Shown here in pieces: positions 8,133-16,788 of a DNA stretch of 64,000 nucleotides. Location: assembly GCF_051251565.1 (NCBI RefSeq), contig NZ_JBPOFB010000014.1, positions 1 to 64,000 of the forward strand, in the 5' to 3' direction. This DNA comes from Marivita sp051251565 (lineage in GTDB: Bacteria; Pseudomonadota; Alphaproteobacteria; Rhodobacterales; Rhodobacteraceae). Position 1 is the stretch's first letter; each line of letters opens with the position of its first letter. A program made the translations under genes and the position numbers. The notes under the pieces were generated by a model that worked only from the letters and a program-made list of their open reading frames with translations, did no database searches and was not told where the DNA came from.

Positions 8133-9941
8133 ATGACCAAAACGACATCCAATTTCCGAACTCTTCTCCTTGCCAGCACCGCACTAGTGGCGGCAGGCTT
8201 TGTATCGACAGCATCTGCTGCAGACAGCACGATCACTATTACAGATGGCACAATGTCAGTTGACGCTGCATTGGCGGGATTTGTTTCCGCGACAAGCCAG
8301 ATTGCTGACGGTACCGTCGTGGACGCTGACGTCGCGGCGTCTGGCAGCCAGATCAACAAGACGGAAGCTACTGATATTACCACAAATCAGACAATTTTCG
8401 GGGAATCTGCCACGGCCGAAGCACGTCTGAACCAAGGGACCAACACTCTGACCGTCAGCGCACCTGACGGAAGCACCTTAACCGGATCAACAGATATCAA
8501 TAATGCAGCTTCAGGTACAGTTAGCATTGACGTTGCATCAGGGATTCTCTCGCAACAAAATCTGGTGGACAGTGGTACGTCAGCTACCGGTGCAGTGACA
8601 GCAGACACCGGTACAGCAACTGGTACGGTAGGCTTTAATGTCGCGCTAGACACACCGAGCGTTTCGGGGAATGTGACGAACAGCGGCAACGTCGCTGTAG
8701 CAGACGCGCTTGCAAACGACGTCGTGAACACGCTTTCGGTGACCGGTGGCGGCACCGGATCGCCCAGCAGCCCCGCTGCGATTGCCAACCTTCAATCTGT
8801 TGCACCCAACGCCACCGCTGGGGATTTGTCAGTGGCCGCTACAACCTTCGGCGACGTTACCGTCAAAATTACAGATACGACCACCTCGCCCAGTGCAATC
8901 AGTGGTGATATTACTCTCGATCAAAACACGGTTGCGTCGCGCGCTGCCGCAAACACCGCCGTCAATGATCTTTTTGCTGGGACTGCGGACAACCCCGCGC
9001 AGGGTGCCCTGGCCGGCGACTTGGGCTCGGCCGCTGTTGAAACAACCGGCGAAATTGGTGCCTTTGTAGCAGATTTCGGTGTTGCAAACCTTCAAACGAT
9101 TTCTGAAAGCGCAGGTACCGGTACTGTTACAATCACGGCCGATACGACCGGCGTCGTTGCAGTGGGTGTTGATTCCGGAGCTGCAATCACTTCGGACAAT
9201 ATCGTCTTGCGCAACAACGCAATCCTGTCTGACGCTGCCGGGAACACCGCAACCAACCGCGGTATCGCAACGACAAGCGGTATAAATGGTGTGTCTGTTG
9301 GTGTTGCATCGCTGCAGGAATTTACTGGTGGAGCCGCCGTTGATGAAGTTGTGGCAACCACGGCACTCGGTACAGTGTCATTCGGCAACGGTGTGTCAGG
9401 TGCACCTTTAACTGGCGGTTCTTTGACCGGTGTGGATGTGACATTGTCCGATAACCAGATTGGTGCCACAGCTTCGGGCAACGAAGCCACGAACGTGGCT
9501 GCAGTCACCTCAACCGGTATCGAAGGATCGCAAAGCTTTGTTGCGGGTCGCCAGGTGGCCACAGATGTGGGCATCAAAGCGGTGAACACCGCCGCCAACA
9601 TTGTCGCAAATGTCGAATCTTCGGACGCTACTTCGAATCTGATCTTGAACAACAACGATGTGTTCTCGACCGCGGCTTTGAACACGCAGACCAACGTGTT
9701 GCAGAACACAGGTTCGTCCAACCTTGGTACAAGCACAATGGTATCCACCAGCCAGCAGGAAATCAGCGGCGGATCGTCGACAGCAACGATAACACTTGCA
9801 AATATTGCAGCTATGGGTTCGGCCACATCTGTGGGAGCGTCGTCGCTCACCGGAAACACTGTCCTTGCTTCGGCAACCGGCAACGTATCGACGACGTCGA
9901 TCACGAACCGCACAAGCAGTGGCTTTAGCTTCACACGTTGA
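8133..9941 (+). CDS. HfaD-like secreted repeat protein (surface anchor)
   Basis: A 602-residue protein with a clear Sec signal (1-29, cleavage at ASA-AD). The rest is low in charge and lacks Cys, rich in Thr, Ser, Ala, Val and Asn, and predicted to be all beta. A unit of about 17 residues, roughly L-x-x-N-x-[IV]-x-x-x-A-x-x-N-x-x-T-N, recurs near 262, 359, 438, 505 and 572, with weaker copies near 84 and 181. Each is preceded by a block like NLQTISESAG. The spacing is about 67-97 residues. Position after hfaB and the repeat style suit HfaD, the large holdfast-anchor protein exported with the help of HfaB. A generic adhesin or curli-like fibre is also possible. Its base composition is closer to the rest of the genome than its two neighbours. 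Confidence 0.6.
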   Translation: MTKTTSNFRTLLLASTALVAAGFVSTASAADSTITITDGTMSVDAALAGFVSATSQIADGTVVDADVAASGSQINKTEATDITTNQTIFGESATAEARLNQGTNTLTVSAPDGSTLTGSTDINNAASGTVSIDVASGILSQQNLVDSGTSATGAVTADTGTATGTVGFNVALDTPSVSGNVTNSGNVAVADALANDVVNTLSVTGGGTGSPSSPAAIANLQSVAPNATAGDLSVAATTFGDVTVKITDTTTSPSAISGDITLDQNTVASRAAANTAVNDLFAGTADNPAQGALAGDLGSAAVETTGEIGAFVADFGVANLQTISESAGTGTVTITADTTGVVAVGVDSGAAITSDNIVLRNNAILSDAAGNTATNRGIATTSGINGVSVGVASLQEFTGGAAVDEVVATTALGTVSFGNGVSGAPLTGGSLTGVDVTLSDNQIGATASGNEATNVAAVTSTGIEGSQSFVAGRQVATDVGIKAVNTAANIVANVESSDATSNLILNNNDVFSTAALNTQTNVLQNTGSSNLGTSTMVSTSQQEISGGSSTATITLANIAAMGSATSVGASSLTGNTVLASATGNVSTTSITNRTSSGFSFTR

Positions 9942-9953
9942 GGGTGTAATAAA

Positions 9954-9981
9954 CTGGCGTCGCCATATATGGCGACGTCAG
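9954..9981 (+). terminator. Strong hairpin after the HfaD-like gene
   Basis: CTGGCGTCGCC, loop ATATAT, GGCGACGTCAG: an 11-bp stem with one mismatch, 12 bases after the stop codon. The downstream run is AT-rich (AATAAAT) rather than a pure T tract, so it is a terminator or mRNA-stabilising hairpin of moderate certainty. Confidence 0.55.
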
Positions 9982-10123
9982 AATAAATCCATACCACATA
10001 TGTCGTTAATCTGAGTCTTGCTGTCAAAAGATGTGTAATTTATCTTTTGCGCCTCACAGTGAAGGATGTCCAATCCGCTATGTCAATTTGCACATCAAAG
10101 TAGAACGTGGACGCTGCGTCAAG

Positions 10124-10129
10124 TATAAT
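10124..10129 (+). promoter_or_regulatory. Candidate -10 box of the two-component operon
   Basis: A perfect TATAAT lies 30 bp before the TTG start of the response regulator. A weak -35 (TAGAAC) sits 17 bp upstream. The following AAGAAGGGG serves as ribosome binding site. Confidence 0.4.
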
Positions 10130-10158
10130 GAATTGCCAAAAAAAGAAGGGGTCTTAAG

Positions 10159-10815
10159 TTGATTTCAGTCGCAATATTGGAAGACAATTTGATACTTCGA
10201 AATCGAATTGCCTCCATCGTCAACAATTGGGATCTAGCCAATGAGTGCCATTCCTTTGATTCTAACACTGCATTTATTTCAAATTTTGAAATGATTGAGT
10301 GTGATATCGCGTTGGTAGACCTAAATCTCGTAGATGGCAGCGGTATTCGCAGCATCCAGTATATTTCTGAATCGGGAAAATCTTGCAAATCAATTGTTAT
10401 TTCCGCCCTATCTGATGCTGATACAATTATGACTGCAATATTATCTGGTGCTGTTGGATATTTACACAAAGACGATAGCTCAATAGGAGTGATAGCAGCT
10501 ATTGAAATGGTGTTGCAGGGCGAATCACCAATATCCTCTGCTATAGCGCGGAAAGTTCTTTCGCGTATACAGAACAAAGATACCGATCAGAGAAATACAA
10601 TTTTGAATGAAAAACGCAATTCGATACTCACACCAAAAGAGCTAGAGGTTTTGGCTTTGCTATCAAAAGGTTTGTCATATTCTGAAGCGGCACATACGCT
10701 GGGTATGTCAAGCAATACAGTTCCAGTCCATATCCGAAAAATTTATAGTAAACTGCAGGTCAATAGTAAATCTGAGGCTGTTTACGAAGCGCGACAACTT
10801 GGACTGCTACCTTGA
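10159..10815 (+). CDS. NarL/FixJ-type response regulator
   Basis: A 218-residue protein with a TTG start, supported by AAGGGG about 10 bp upstream. The receiver domain spans about 1-120, with the acidic pair E8/D9, phospho-acceptor Asp54 in IALVDLNL and conserved Lys104 in GYLHKDD. The DNA-binding LuxR/GerE helix-turn-helix lies at about 152-216 (LTPKELEVLALLSKG, NTVPVHIRKIYSKL). The next gene, a histidine kinase, overlaps its stop by four bases, so the pair is a coupled two-component system. Its position directly after the holdfast-like locus suggests a role in surface attachment, but no target is proven. It is AT-rich like the rest of this region. Confidence 0.85.
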   Translation: MISVAILEDNLILRNRIASIVNNWDLANECHSFDSNTAFISNFEMIECDIALVDLNLVDGSGIRSIQYISESGKSCKSIVISALSDADTIMTAILSGAVGYLHKDDSSIGVIAAIEMVLQGESPISSAIARKVLSRIQNKDTDQRNTILNEKRNSILTPKELEVLALLSKGLSYSEAAHTLGMSSNTVPVHIRKIYSKLQVNSKSEAVYEARQLGLLP

Positions 10816-12659
10816 TTTTTCAATTGCAAGCAATAAGGATTTGGGTGCTTTCACTTATCACGATTCTTATTCCAATATCAGCTTTTTACTCGGTTCACAG
10901 ATTGACCGAAGTAGCCAATTATCGTTTAGAAATTACAAATTTAGTAAATGAATTTTCGAATAATGTGGACCACCTCGAGTTACCTTTTCACTCGCTTTTG
11001 ACTTCACACAACAATTTAAATAATCTGATCATATCTGGGAGCTTCTCTCTCGAGAATGACAGTGAAAAGCTCAGTGAATATTTATATGTGCCATATTACT
11101 TTGGAAATTTAACTATAAAAATGAATGGGAAAATTGTATTTGAAGATGATCCAATGGCAGGTCTTCCATCTCTAAACACTTATAGAAATGCTTTAGTCGA
11201 AATTCCTGAATTCAAGATTGTAGATTCACATCACGTCATACTTGAGCTGCGCACTGATTCCCGGATTTTTTCCTCACTATCTGGCATATATGTTGGGTCG
11301 AATGTAGACATGATGAGGTCAATGAAAATTCGATCATTTTTTTCTGAATTTTTGCGAGTAGCTTTTTGGGGAATTCTAATATTTATATCCTTTTCTCTCG
11401 CATTACTATCTATAAATCGTAGAATTGGCTATGAAGGAGTGCCCTTGCTCGTAATTTGTATATTTATGTTGGGAATAAGCAGTGCAGAGGTGCTGTCCAA
11501 TTTTACCAATTTGGGCAATCTTTCGAAATATACTATGCAATTGAGTCCAATTTTAGTTCTTGCAGCTCGTGAATTTGGTTTGGTTAATGTTGAAGGAAAA
11601 AGAGTTAAAGCCAAAATTTACCAATGGCACTTTGCCATTATTCTATCAGTTGGAACCATAGCGGTAGAATTGTTTCTTCCCGATAGCAGGTCGCTGTTGT
11701 TTATTTCGCTGCCAATTTTGTTTGCTGGATTTATTTTCGTATATATTGATAATTTACGAGTTTTTTGGAAAATTGGTGACATGAAATCTGCTCTATGGGC
11801 TCTATCCATTTCTTCTATAACCCTTGCCATATTTCACGATTTAATAATTAGATTTGGCGCATTTGGTGGTGGAGTATATGTAATAGGTCTTGGAAACCTC
11901 ATCTTTTTTTCTAGCCTTTCACTAATTATTGTCGCGCGCTTGCTGCAGGCACGTGATGACTTGGTTGCAAACAGCCTTATTGTTAAAACTAAGTTGGCTG
12001 CCCGTGAGATTGAGTTAGAAGTTGAACATAAAAGATACTTGGTGATCCGTGAACATGCAGTAGCGAATGAGCAGAATCTAAAATTGACGCGTGATCTCCA
12101 TGATGGGGTTTTGACCTATCTGTCGATGATTTATGCAATGACAGAGACTTCCGTTGAACCTCGGGATTCAACAATAAGAACATTAGCGCAGAACGCCACT
12201 CAAGAAATTAGGTTAATTCTCGATTCATCCGATACTGACAGAAATGATGTTTTTCTTGTATTATCCTTGCTGAGAAGCCAGATAGTGGATCCTTTAGTCG
12301 ATATGGGTTTATCCGTACATTGGGATATATTAGCGCTTCTGGAAAGAAAACTAATTCACAAAGGTGGAGCTCTGGACTTATTTAGAATTCTACAAGAGGC
12401 AGTTCACAACGCTACTATACGTGCAAAATGCACTGAAATTAGGGTGGAAGCTTACGTTGATGACAGCGAGGTAGTAAAGATTATACTTAAAAATTTGGGT
12501 GGGTGTACATATGATGCTAATATAAATGTCGGTTTTGGGATCAGAAATATGCAGCGACGCGCCACTTCGATTGGTGCGAAATTCGAATTAGCAACTATTC
12601 CGACAGGTGCGGAACTCATTCTTACATTTCCAACATATAAAGAGTCATCTTCAGTTTGA
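10812..12659 (+). CDS. Membrane sensor histidine kinase, HisKA_3 (NarX/DegS-like) type
   Basis: A 615-residue protein with a TTG start inside the regulator's stop (TTGA overlap). A first membrane helix (about 8-27) is followed by a periplasmic sensing region to about 175. Then come six or more membrane helices (about 180-380), a layout like 7TMR-DISM receptors. A short coiled-coil leads to the dimerisation/phospho-acceptor helix with LTRDLHDGVL (His430), typical of HisKA_3 kinases that pair with LuxR-type regulators. The ATPase domain has an N box (ILQEAVHN, about 526-533) and GFGIRNM near 574. The usual D-x-G-x-G of the first glycine box is replaced by KNLGGC, so ATP binding may be altered. 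The signal is unknown. Confidence 0.82.
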   Translation: MIFQLQAIRIWVLSLITILIPISAFYSVHRLTEVANYRLEITNLVNEFSNNVDHLELPFHSLLTSHNNLNNLIISGSFSLENDSEKLSEYLYVPYYFGNLTIKMNGKIVFEDDPMAGLPSLNTYRNALVEIPEFKIVDSHHVILELRTDSRIFSSLSGIYVGSNVDMMRSMKIRSFFSEFLRVAFWGILIFISFSLALLSINRRIGYEGVPLLVICIFMLGISSAEVLSNFTNLGNLSKYTMQLSPILVLAAREFGLVNVEGKRVKAKIYQWHFAIILSVGTIAVELFLPDSRSLLFISLPILFAGFIFVYIDNLRVFWKIGDMKSALWALSISSITLAIFHDLIIRFGAFGGGVYVIGLGNLIFFSSLSLIIVARLLQARDDLVANSLIVKTKLAAREIELEVEHKRYLVIREHAVANEQNLKLTRDLHDGVLTYLSMIYAMTETSVEPRDSTIRTLAQNATQEIRLILDSSDTDRNDVFLVLSLLRSQIVDPLVDMGLSVHWDILALLERKLIHKGGALDLFRILQEAVHNATIRAKCTEIRVEAYVDDSEVVKIILKNLGGCTYDANINVGFGIRNMQRRATSIGAKFELATIPTGAELILTFPTYKESSSV

Positions 12660-12732
12660 GTGGCGCCACTGTCCTGAGACGGCATTGCCAAGTTGGTTGA
12701 TCATGGGCGCAGGGGGGGTGTGGCGTGCGCGC

Positions 12733-12967
12733 TTATACGGTCATCTCAAGCGCATAGTCGTTCCACTGGCTGAAGGCGTCAGCCCGTGCGTGGCGGTATG
12801 ATAATGCGGTGAGACGATAGCGGCGGGGACGAAAGAGGGTGTTGATCTGGTCATGAGCGGCGAGAAATCTCTGCGCCTGTTGTTGGGACTTGAAGCGCCC
12901 CATGATTTTCTCTCGCCGTCGCGTTGGTCTGTGTGAGGCCTCGATCCGGTTGTTCAAGCCCTTGTGT
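12733..12967 (-). pseudogene. C-terminal fragment of a second IS6-family transposase
   Basis: The minus-strand peptide GLNNRIEASHRPTRRREK then MGRFKSQQQAQRFLAAHDQ, ending in DAFSQWNDYALEM, is the tail of IS6-type transposases, including the catalytic Glu context NNRIEAS. Everything upstream (the two catalytic Asp residues) is gone, cut at about 12967. It differs from the copy at 4162-4977, so it belongs to another IS6 subgroup. Confidence 0.75.
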
Positions 12968-13141
12968 CACTGTACCCTAATTAATCAGATTCTGCGGATT
13001 GGACGCCTTTTCGGCGTTTCTTGTACCCTTAATTGAAATATATCCACAGAACGCGTTTGGGCCCAAATGCCGCTGCAAAGCAGTGAGTTTATTGACACTT
13101 TGGGACGGTACGGCATTAGCAACCGTTACAGTTATCCACAG
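12968..13141. other. Unassigned spacer between IS fragments
   Basis: About 170 bases without a gene. It contains two similar blocks, TGTACCCTAATTAA near 12970 and TGTACCCTTAATTG near 13023, which may be ends of a lost element. Nothing else can be named. Confidence 0.3.
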
Positions 13142-13319
13142 TGACCTGCTCCCCTGAGAGTCCGCTAGTTTAGGTTAGCTCTGTTCAGGTTTTGGTCTTC
13201 CTTTGACCGGTTAGAAAATTCCGCTGGCGTCAGGCCAGGGAGGCTTGTGTGTGGTCGGTTGTGGTTAAAGTCGTTGCGCCACGCCGCGATCAGGTTGCGG
13301 GCATGGCGTAGGTGTAGAT
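13142..13319 (-). pseudogene. C-terminal fragment of an IS3-family transposase with right end
   Basis: On the minus strand, LRHARNLIAAWRNDFNHNRP then HTSLPGLTPAEFSNRSKE, with stop near 13165, is the end of an IS3-family OrfB (the N-RPH-SL-GLTP-EF signature after the catalytic Glu region). TGACCTGCTCCCCTGA at 13142 looks like the IS3 terminal repeat. The rest of the gene is missing because the IS21 element starts at 13320 inside it. Confidence 0.75.
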
Positions 13320-13425
13320 TGTCACTGAGAACTGACCCGGCAGCAGCAGAAATAGTCATTGAAAATTGACCCATGTGCAACCTTGCCCCGGCTTGAATCA
13401 GCTGGGGGCGCATGGAGTGATAGAC

Positions 13426-14565
13426 ATGGGATTTTTGAGGGTAATTCGGAAATGGGCACTGCGGGATAAGATGCCTATTCGCGAGATCGCGCGGCGGACG
13501 GGCGTATCTCGCAACACGATCAAGAAGTATTTGCGGGAGGGGATTGTTGAACCTGCATTTCAGGTGCCAGATCGCTCCAGCAAGCTGGACCCTTATGCTA
13601 AGCATCTTACTGCGTGGCTGACGACTGATCAGCGCAAATCACGCAAGGAACGTCGAACGGCGAAGCTGATGCATGCCGATCTTGTAAAGCTTGGATATGA
13701 CGGTTCCTACGAACGTGTTGCGGCCTTTGTGCGGGAATGGAAGGCTGACCGGCAGCGTGCGCATCACACAACAGATCGTGAGACTTTCGTGCCGCTGGTG
13801 TTCGCGCCGGGCGAGGCTTTCCAGTTCGATTGGAGCGAGGACTGGGCCTATGTCGGCGGCGCGCGTATCAAGCTGCAGGTCGCGCATATCAAGCTGTTGC
13901 ACAGCCGGGCATTATTGGTGCGGGCCAATCTGTTGCAAACGCATGAGATGCTGTTTGATGCCCACTTGCATGCATTCTGCGTCTTCGAAGGCGTGCCCGG
14001 TCGCGGCATCTATGACTATATGAAGGCTGCCGTCGACAAGGTTGGCGTCGGCAAACAGCGTGATGTGAATGCGCGGTCCCTGGCCATGACGAGCCACTAT
14101 GTCTTTGATCCCAAGTTCTGCAATCCGGCGGCGGGCTGGGAGAAGGGTCAGGTTGAGAAGAGCGTGCGTGATGCCCGACATCGCCTATGGCAGGTCGCTC
14201 CTGTCTTCCCAGACCTTGCTGCACTGAATGAATGGCTGGAAGATCGTTGCAAGCTGCTGTGGGTGGAGACGGCACATGGCGCACTGCCTGGCAGCATCGC
14301 TGACGTTTGGGAGGCCGAGAGGTCTGCCCTGATGCCCCTGCCCACGATGTTTGATGGCTTTGTCGAAGAGAGAAAGCGCGTCTCACCGACCTGCCTGATC
14401 AAGACCCATGTGCTGAACCTGCTTCACCGCCTGTTGGATGGCACGCCGACCGACCAGCCAGACGTGAACCCTCCAGTCGCCTTATCCCTGAGCAAGGAGC
14501 CTGAGGCCAATGTCGCACGTTATGATGGATTGCGCGTCCAGAAAGGAGTGCGCGATGCGTCATGA
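13426..14565 (+). pseudogene. istA: IstA transposase of IS21 with an in-frame internal deletion
   Basis: The start at ATG 13426 gives the standard leader MGFLRVIRKWALRDKMP. The helix-turn-helix (IREIARRTGVSRNTIKKYL) and the DDE core follow (FQFDWSEDW, ending with GWEKGQVEKSVRDAR). At about residue 325 the sequence jumps from RVSPTCLI straight to KTHVLNLLHRLLDG. In intact IstA proteins a stretch of roughly 120-130 residues (beta-barrel and linker) separates these blocks. The frame is kept, so a 379-residue protein could be made, against about 500 normally. The catalytic core is present but the protein is probably inactive. It overlaps istB by 11 bp. Confidence 0.78.
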
Positions 14566-15340
14566 TCCCGCTGGATCTGCCATCGTCATCATGCTGCACA
14601 GCCTGAAGATGCCAGGCATGGCACAGGCTGTGCAGGATCTGCATGAGCAAGGATCGCCCGCATTTGAAGCCGCCATGCCGATCCTGTCGCAACTGCTCAA
14701 GGCGGAAATGGCCGAGCGCGAGGTGCGCTCTACCGCCTACCACATGAAGGCGGCCCGCTTTCCGGCTTATAAGGACCTCTCCGGCTTCGACTTTGCCGCC
14801 AGCGAGATCCATGAAGCCTTAGTCAGACAACTCCATCGTTGTGAGTTCATGGACGCGGCCGAGAATGTGGTGCTGATCGGAGGTCCGGGAACAGGGAAAT
14901 CGCATGTTGCAACCGCCCTTGGCATTCAGGCCATTGAGCATCACCGCAAGCGCGTCCGCTTCTTCTCGACGGTTGAACTGGTCAACGCACTGGAGCAGGA
15001 AAAGGCCCAAGGCAAGGCCGGGAAGATCGCTGAGGCGCTGGTCAAAACCGACTTGGTGATCCTGGATGAGCTGGGATATCTGCCGTTCAGCGCCTCCGGG
15101 GGCGCGTTGCTCTTCTATCTTCTGAGCAAGCTGTATGAACGCACCAGCGTCATCATCACCACCAACCTGAGCTTCAGTGAATGGGCCAGCGACTTTGGCG
15201 ATGCCAAAATGACCACAGCACTGCTCGATCGTCTCACACATCGTTGCCACATCCTCGAGACCGGCAATGACAGCTACCGCTTCAAGGCCAGCTCCGAAAC
15301 AGCGAAGAAAAAGCGAAGAAAAAGCGAAAGGAGGCAATAG
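14555..15340 (+). CDS. istB: IstB ATPase helper of IS21 transposition
   Basis: A 261-residue AAA+ protein starting at the ATG at 14555, preceded by AAAGGAG. It has Walker A GGPGTGKSH near residue 108, Walker B DLVILDELGYLPFS near 168, and the sensor region SVIITTNLSFSEW with DRLTHRCHILE near the end. These are all hallmarks of IstB. It regulates target choice and IstA oligomerisation. The gene looks intact, although its partner istA is deleted. Confidence 0.88.
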   Translation: MRHDPAGSAIVIMLHSLKMPGMAQAVQDLHEQGSPAFEAAMPILSQLLKAEMAEREVRSTAYHMKAARFPAYKDLSGFDFAASEIHEALVRQLHRCEFMDAAENVVLIGGPGTGKSHVATALGIQAIEHHRKRVRFFSTVELVNALEQEKAQGKAGKIAEALVKTDLVILDELGYLPFSASGGALLFYLLSKLYERTSVIITTNLSFSEWASDFGDAKMTTALLDRLTHRCHILETGNDSYRFKASSETAKKKRRKSERRQ

Positions 15341-15437
15341 CATTCACGCAATCATAATCAGCAGATCATAACGACTGGGTGGGTCAGATCTCGATGAAAA
15401 TGCCAGGTCAGTTCTCAACGACAATCAAAACGCTAAA

Positions 15438-15895
15438 CAGCCAGACGGCCCTCGGCCGATGTTTACGGAGATTCCACAGCGCTGCCAAGTCTATTGGATC
15501 AATTTGATGGCCGCGCCGACCTGTTTCTGGCGAATGGTGCTTACGACGGCGACCCAACTCGCGATTTTCTGCTCGAGCGCTTTGGCGAAGAAATTGACAT
15601 CACAATGCCGCCTCCCAAAAACGCAATCCCGAGCCCAAACGCAGCACAGAACCCGACAACCCGTGATCGCCATAATACCGACATAGCGGCCCACGGCCGG
15701 ATGGCATGGCAGAGGACCTCCGGCTACAATCAACGCAGCCGTGACGAACCTCTGATGGGTCGCTGGAGGGCTGTCATCGGGTCCACGCTAACGGCGTGTA
15801 GCTTCGAAAATCAGAAAACCGAGGCCAAAATTGGCGCCCGCGTGCTGAACCGAATGACCAAACTTGGCCGCCCCAACTTCGAACGCACCGCCTGA
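15438..15895 (+). pseudogene. C-terminal fragment of an IS5-family transposase
   Basis: The frame reads ADVYGDSTALPSLLDQFDG, then ANGAYDGDP (second catalytic Asp). It continues with the TMPPPKNAIPS and TTRDRHNTDIAAHGRMAWQ blocks and ends RVLNRMTKLGRPNFERTA before a stop at 15893. This is the C-terminal half of an IS5-type DDE transposase. Its front is cut at the IS21 boundary, with a stop just upstream. Its tail abuts the truncated P-type ATPase. Confidence 0.8.
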
Positions 15896-16424
15896 ATTCC
15901 GTCTCGAGCACCGCTTCACCCGTCAAGGCAGATTGATCCAATATGGCCTGCACAATTTCCGAAGCGCCGTCAACCGGAGCAACGACGCCTTGCCGGATCA
16001 ACAACAGATCCCCCGGCACGATGGCGTCCAATGCGACCTCTTCCAGCCGTCCACCCTGATGCCGCGTCGCTGTCCGCGCGACCCGAGACAGAAGATCGCG
16101 CATCTCGCGCCGGGCACGACCCTCGGCAAAGCTTTCCAGAAACGTGCCGCCTGAATACATCAGTGCGACCACCGCGGCTGCGAGCGCTTCGCCAAAAACC
16201 AAAGCCGCCGACATCGATAAAGCAGCGACGATGTCGAGCCCGACCCGCCCCTGCGCGAGACTTCGAATAATCTCGATTACAAGGGCGGCAAGAACCGGCA
16301 CAACACCAGCCGACCAGGCCAAGGCAGCGAACTCCGGCAAACCGGCCATCCAAAGGCCCGCACCGGATATCAGGCCCAGCAAAGCAATGGCCAGCAGCGC
16401 GGTCTTTAAGCGATCATTAAGCAT
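15896..16424 (-). pseudogene. Heavy-metal P1B-type ATPase, N-terminal fragment
   Basis: From an ATG at 16424 the minus strand encodes four hydrophobic helices, then SFAEGRARREMRDLLSRV, and the actuator domain with VPGDLLLIRQGVVAPVDG and DQSALTGEAV. This is the front of a copper/zinc/cadmium-type P-type ATPase lacking N-terminal metal domains. Coding similarity ends at the IS5 fragment near 15896. The CPC-type helix, the DKTG phosphorylation site and the nucleotide domain are missing, so it is dead. The 5' end is intact and lies 34 bp downstream of cbpM, so it was probably the third gene of that operon. Confidence 0.82.
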
Positions 16425-16458
16425 CAAAAATCATCCGTTGATCTTTCGCAAAACTTGT

Positions 16459-16788
16459 TCAGCCCTGTTTCAACGTGGTGTCGATCCGGCTGCGCAGATC
16501 CACAGGCAGGGCGTCAATCACCTGGGCGATTGCCGCAAGATCCTGTCGCGCGGCGTGCAATTGATCGATAAGCGAGATCACAATGCCAAGCGCTGTTTCA
16601 TCAAGATCGAGATCCTGAGACAGGTCGCACAAGAGCTCCAACCGCGCGATGTCAATGGGACGGAAAACATATCCGCCGGTATGGCGCTGCGGCTTGATGA
16701 AATCGGCCTCAACGAAGCGCACAAGCTGTACGCGGGTCAATCGTGTTACCGTAATGACGACTTCATCCTCTGAGAAAAAGTCTGTCAT
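16459..16788 (-). CDS. cbpM: CbpM-like modulator of the DnaJ-type co-chaperone CbpA
   Basis: A 109-residue protein with a MerR-like winged-helix front (about 10-70: LTRVQLVRFVEADFIKP, YVFRPIDIARLELLCDL) and a helical tail. In the known system CbpM binds the J domain of CbpA and blocks its action on DnaK. It overlaps the end of cbpA by four bases, the usual cbpA-cbpM arrangement, so it is the second gene of the operon. Length agrees with the family. Confidence 0.82.
   Translation of the reverse strand: MTDFFSEDEVVITVTRLTRVQLVRFVEADFIKPQRHTGGYVFRPIDIARLELLCDLSQDLDLDETALGIVISLIDQLHAARQDLAAIAQVIDALPVDLRSRIDTTLKQG

Larger units (their letters stand above)
13320..15423 (+). mobile_element. IS21-family element (istA internally deleted)
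   Basis: Terminal repeats are visible: TGTCACTGAGAACTGACC at the left and, reversed, TGTCGTTGAGAACTGACC at the right (15406-15423). Additional subterminal copies of GAA(A)ATTGACCC and GATCTGACCC are typical of IS21. The two genes overlap as istA-istB do. The element sits in an IS3 transposase on its left, but the right flank is an IS5 remnant. The insertion site has therefore since been rearranged, and no target duplication can be read. Confidence 0.82.

Noticed and set aside
9092..10027. Open frame of 311 codons on the minus strand
   Set aside because: Antisense to the HfaD-like gene; the repeat character of that gene explains the open frame and the Val/Ala/Pro-rich product.
13366..13425. 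Longer istA start at 13366
   Set aside because: The upstream 20 codons include the IS21 subterminal repeat; the ATG at 13426 gives the conserved MGFLRVI-type beginning.
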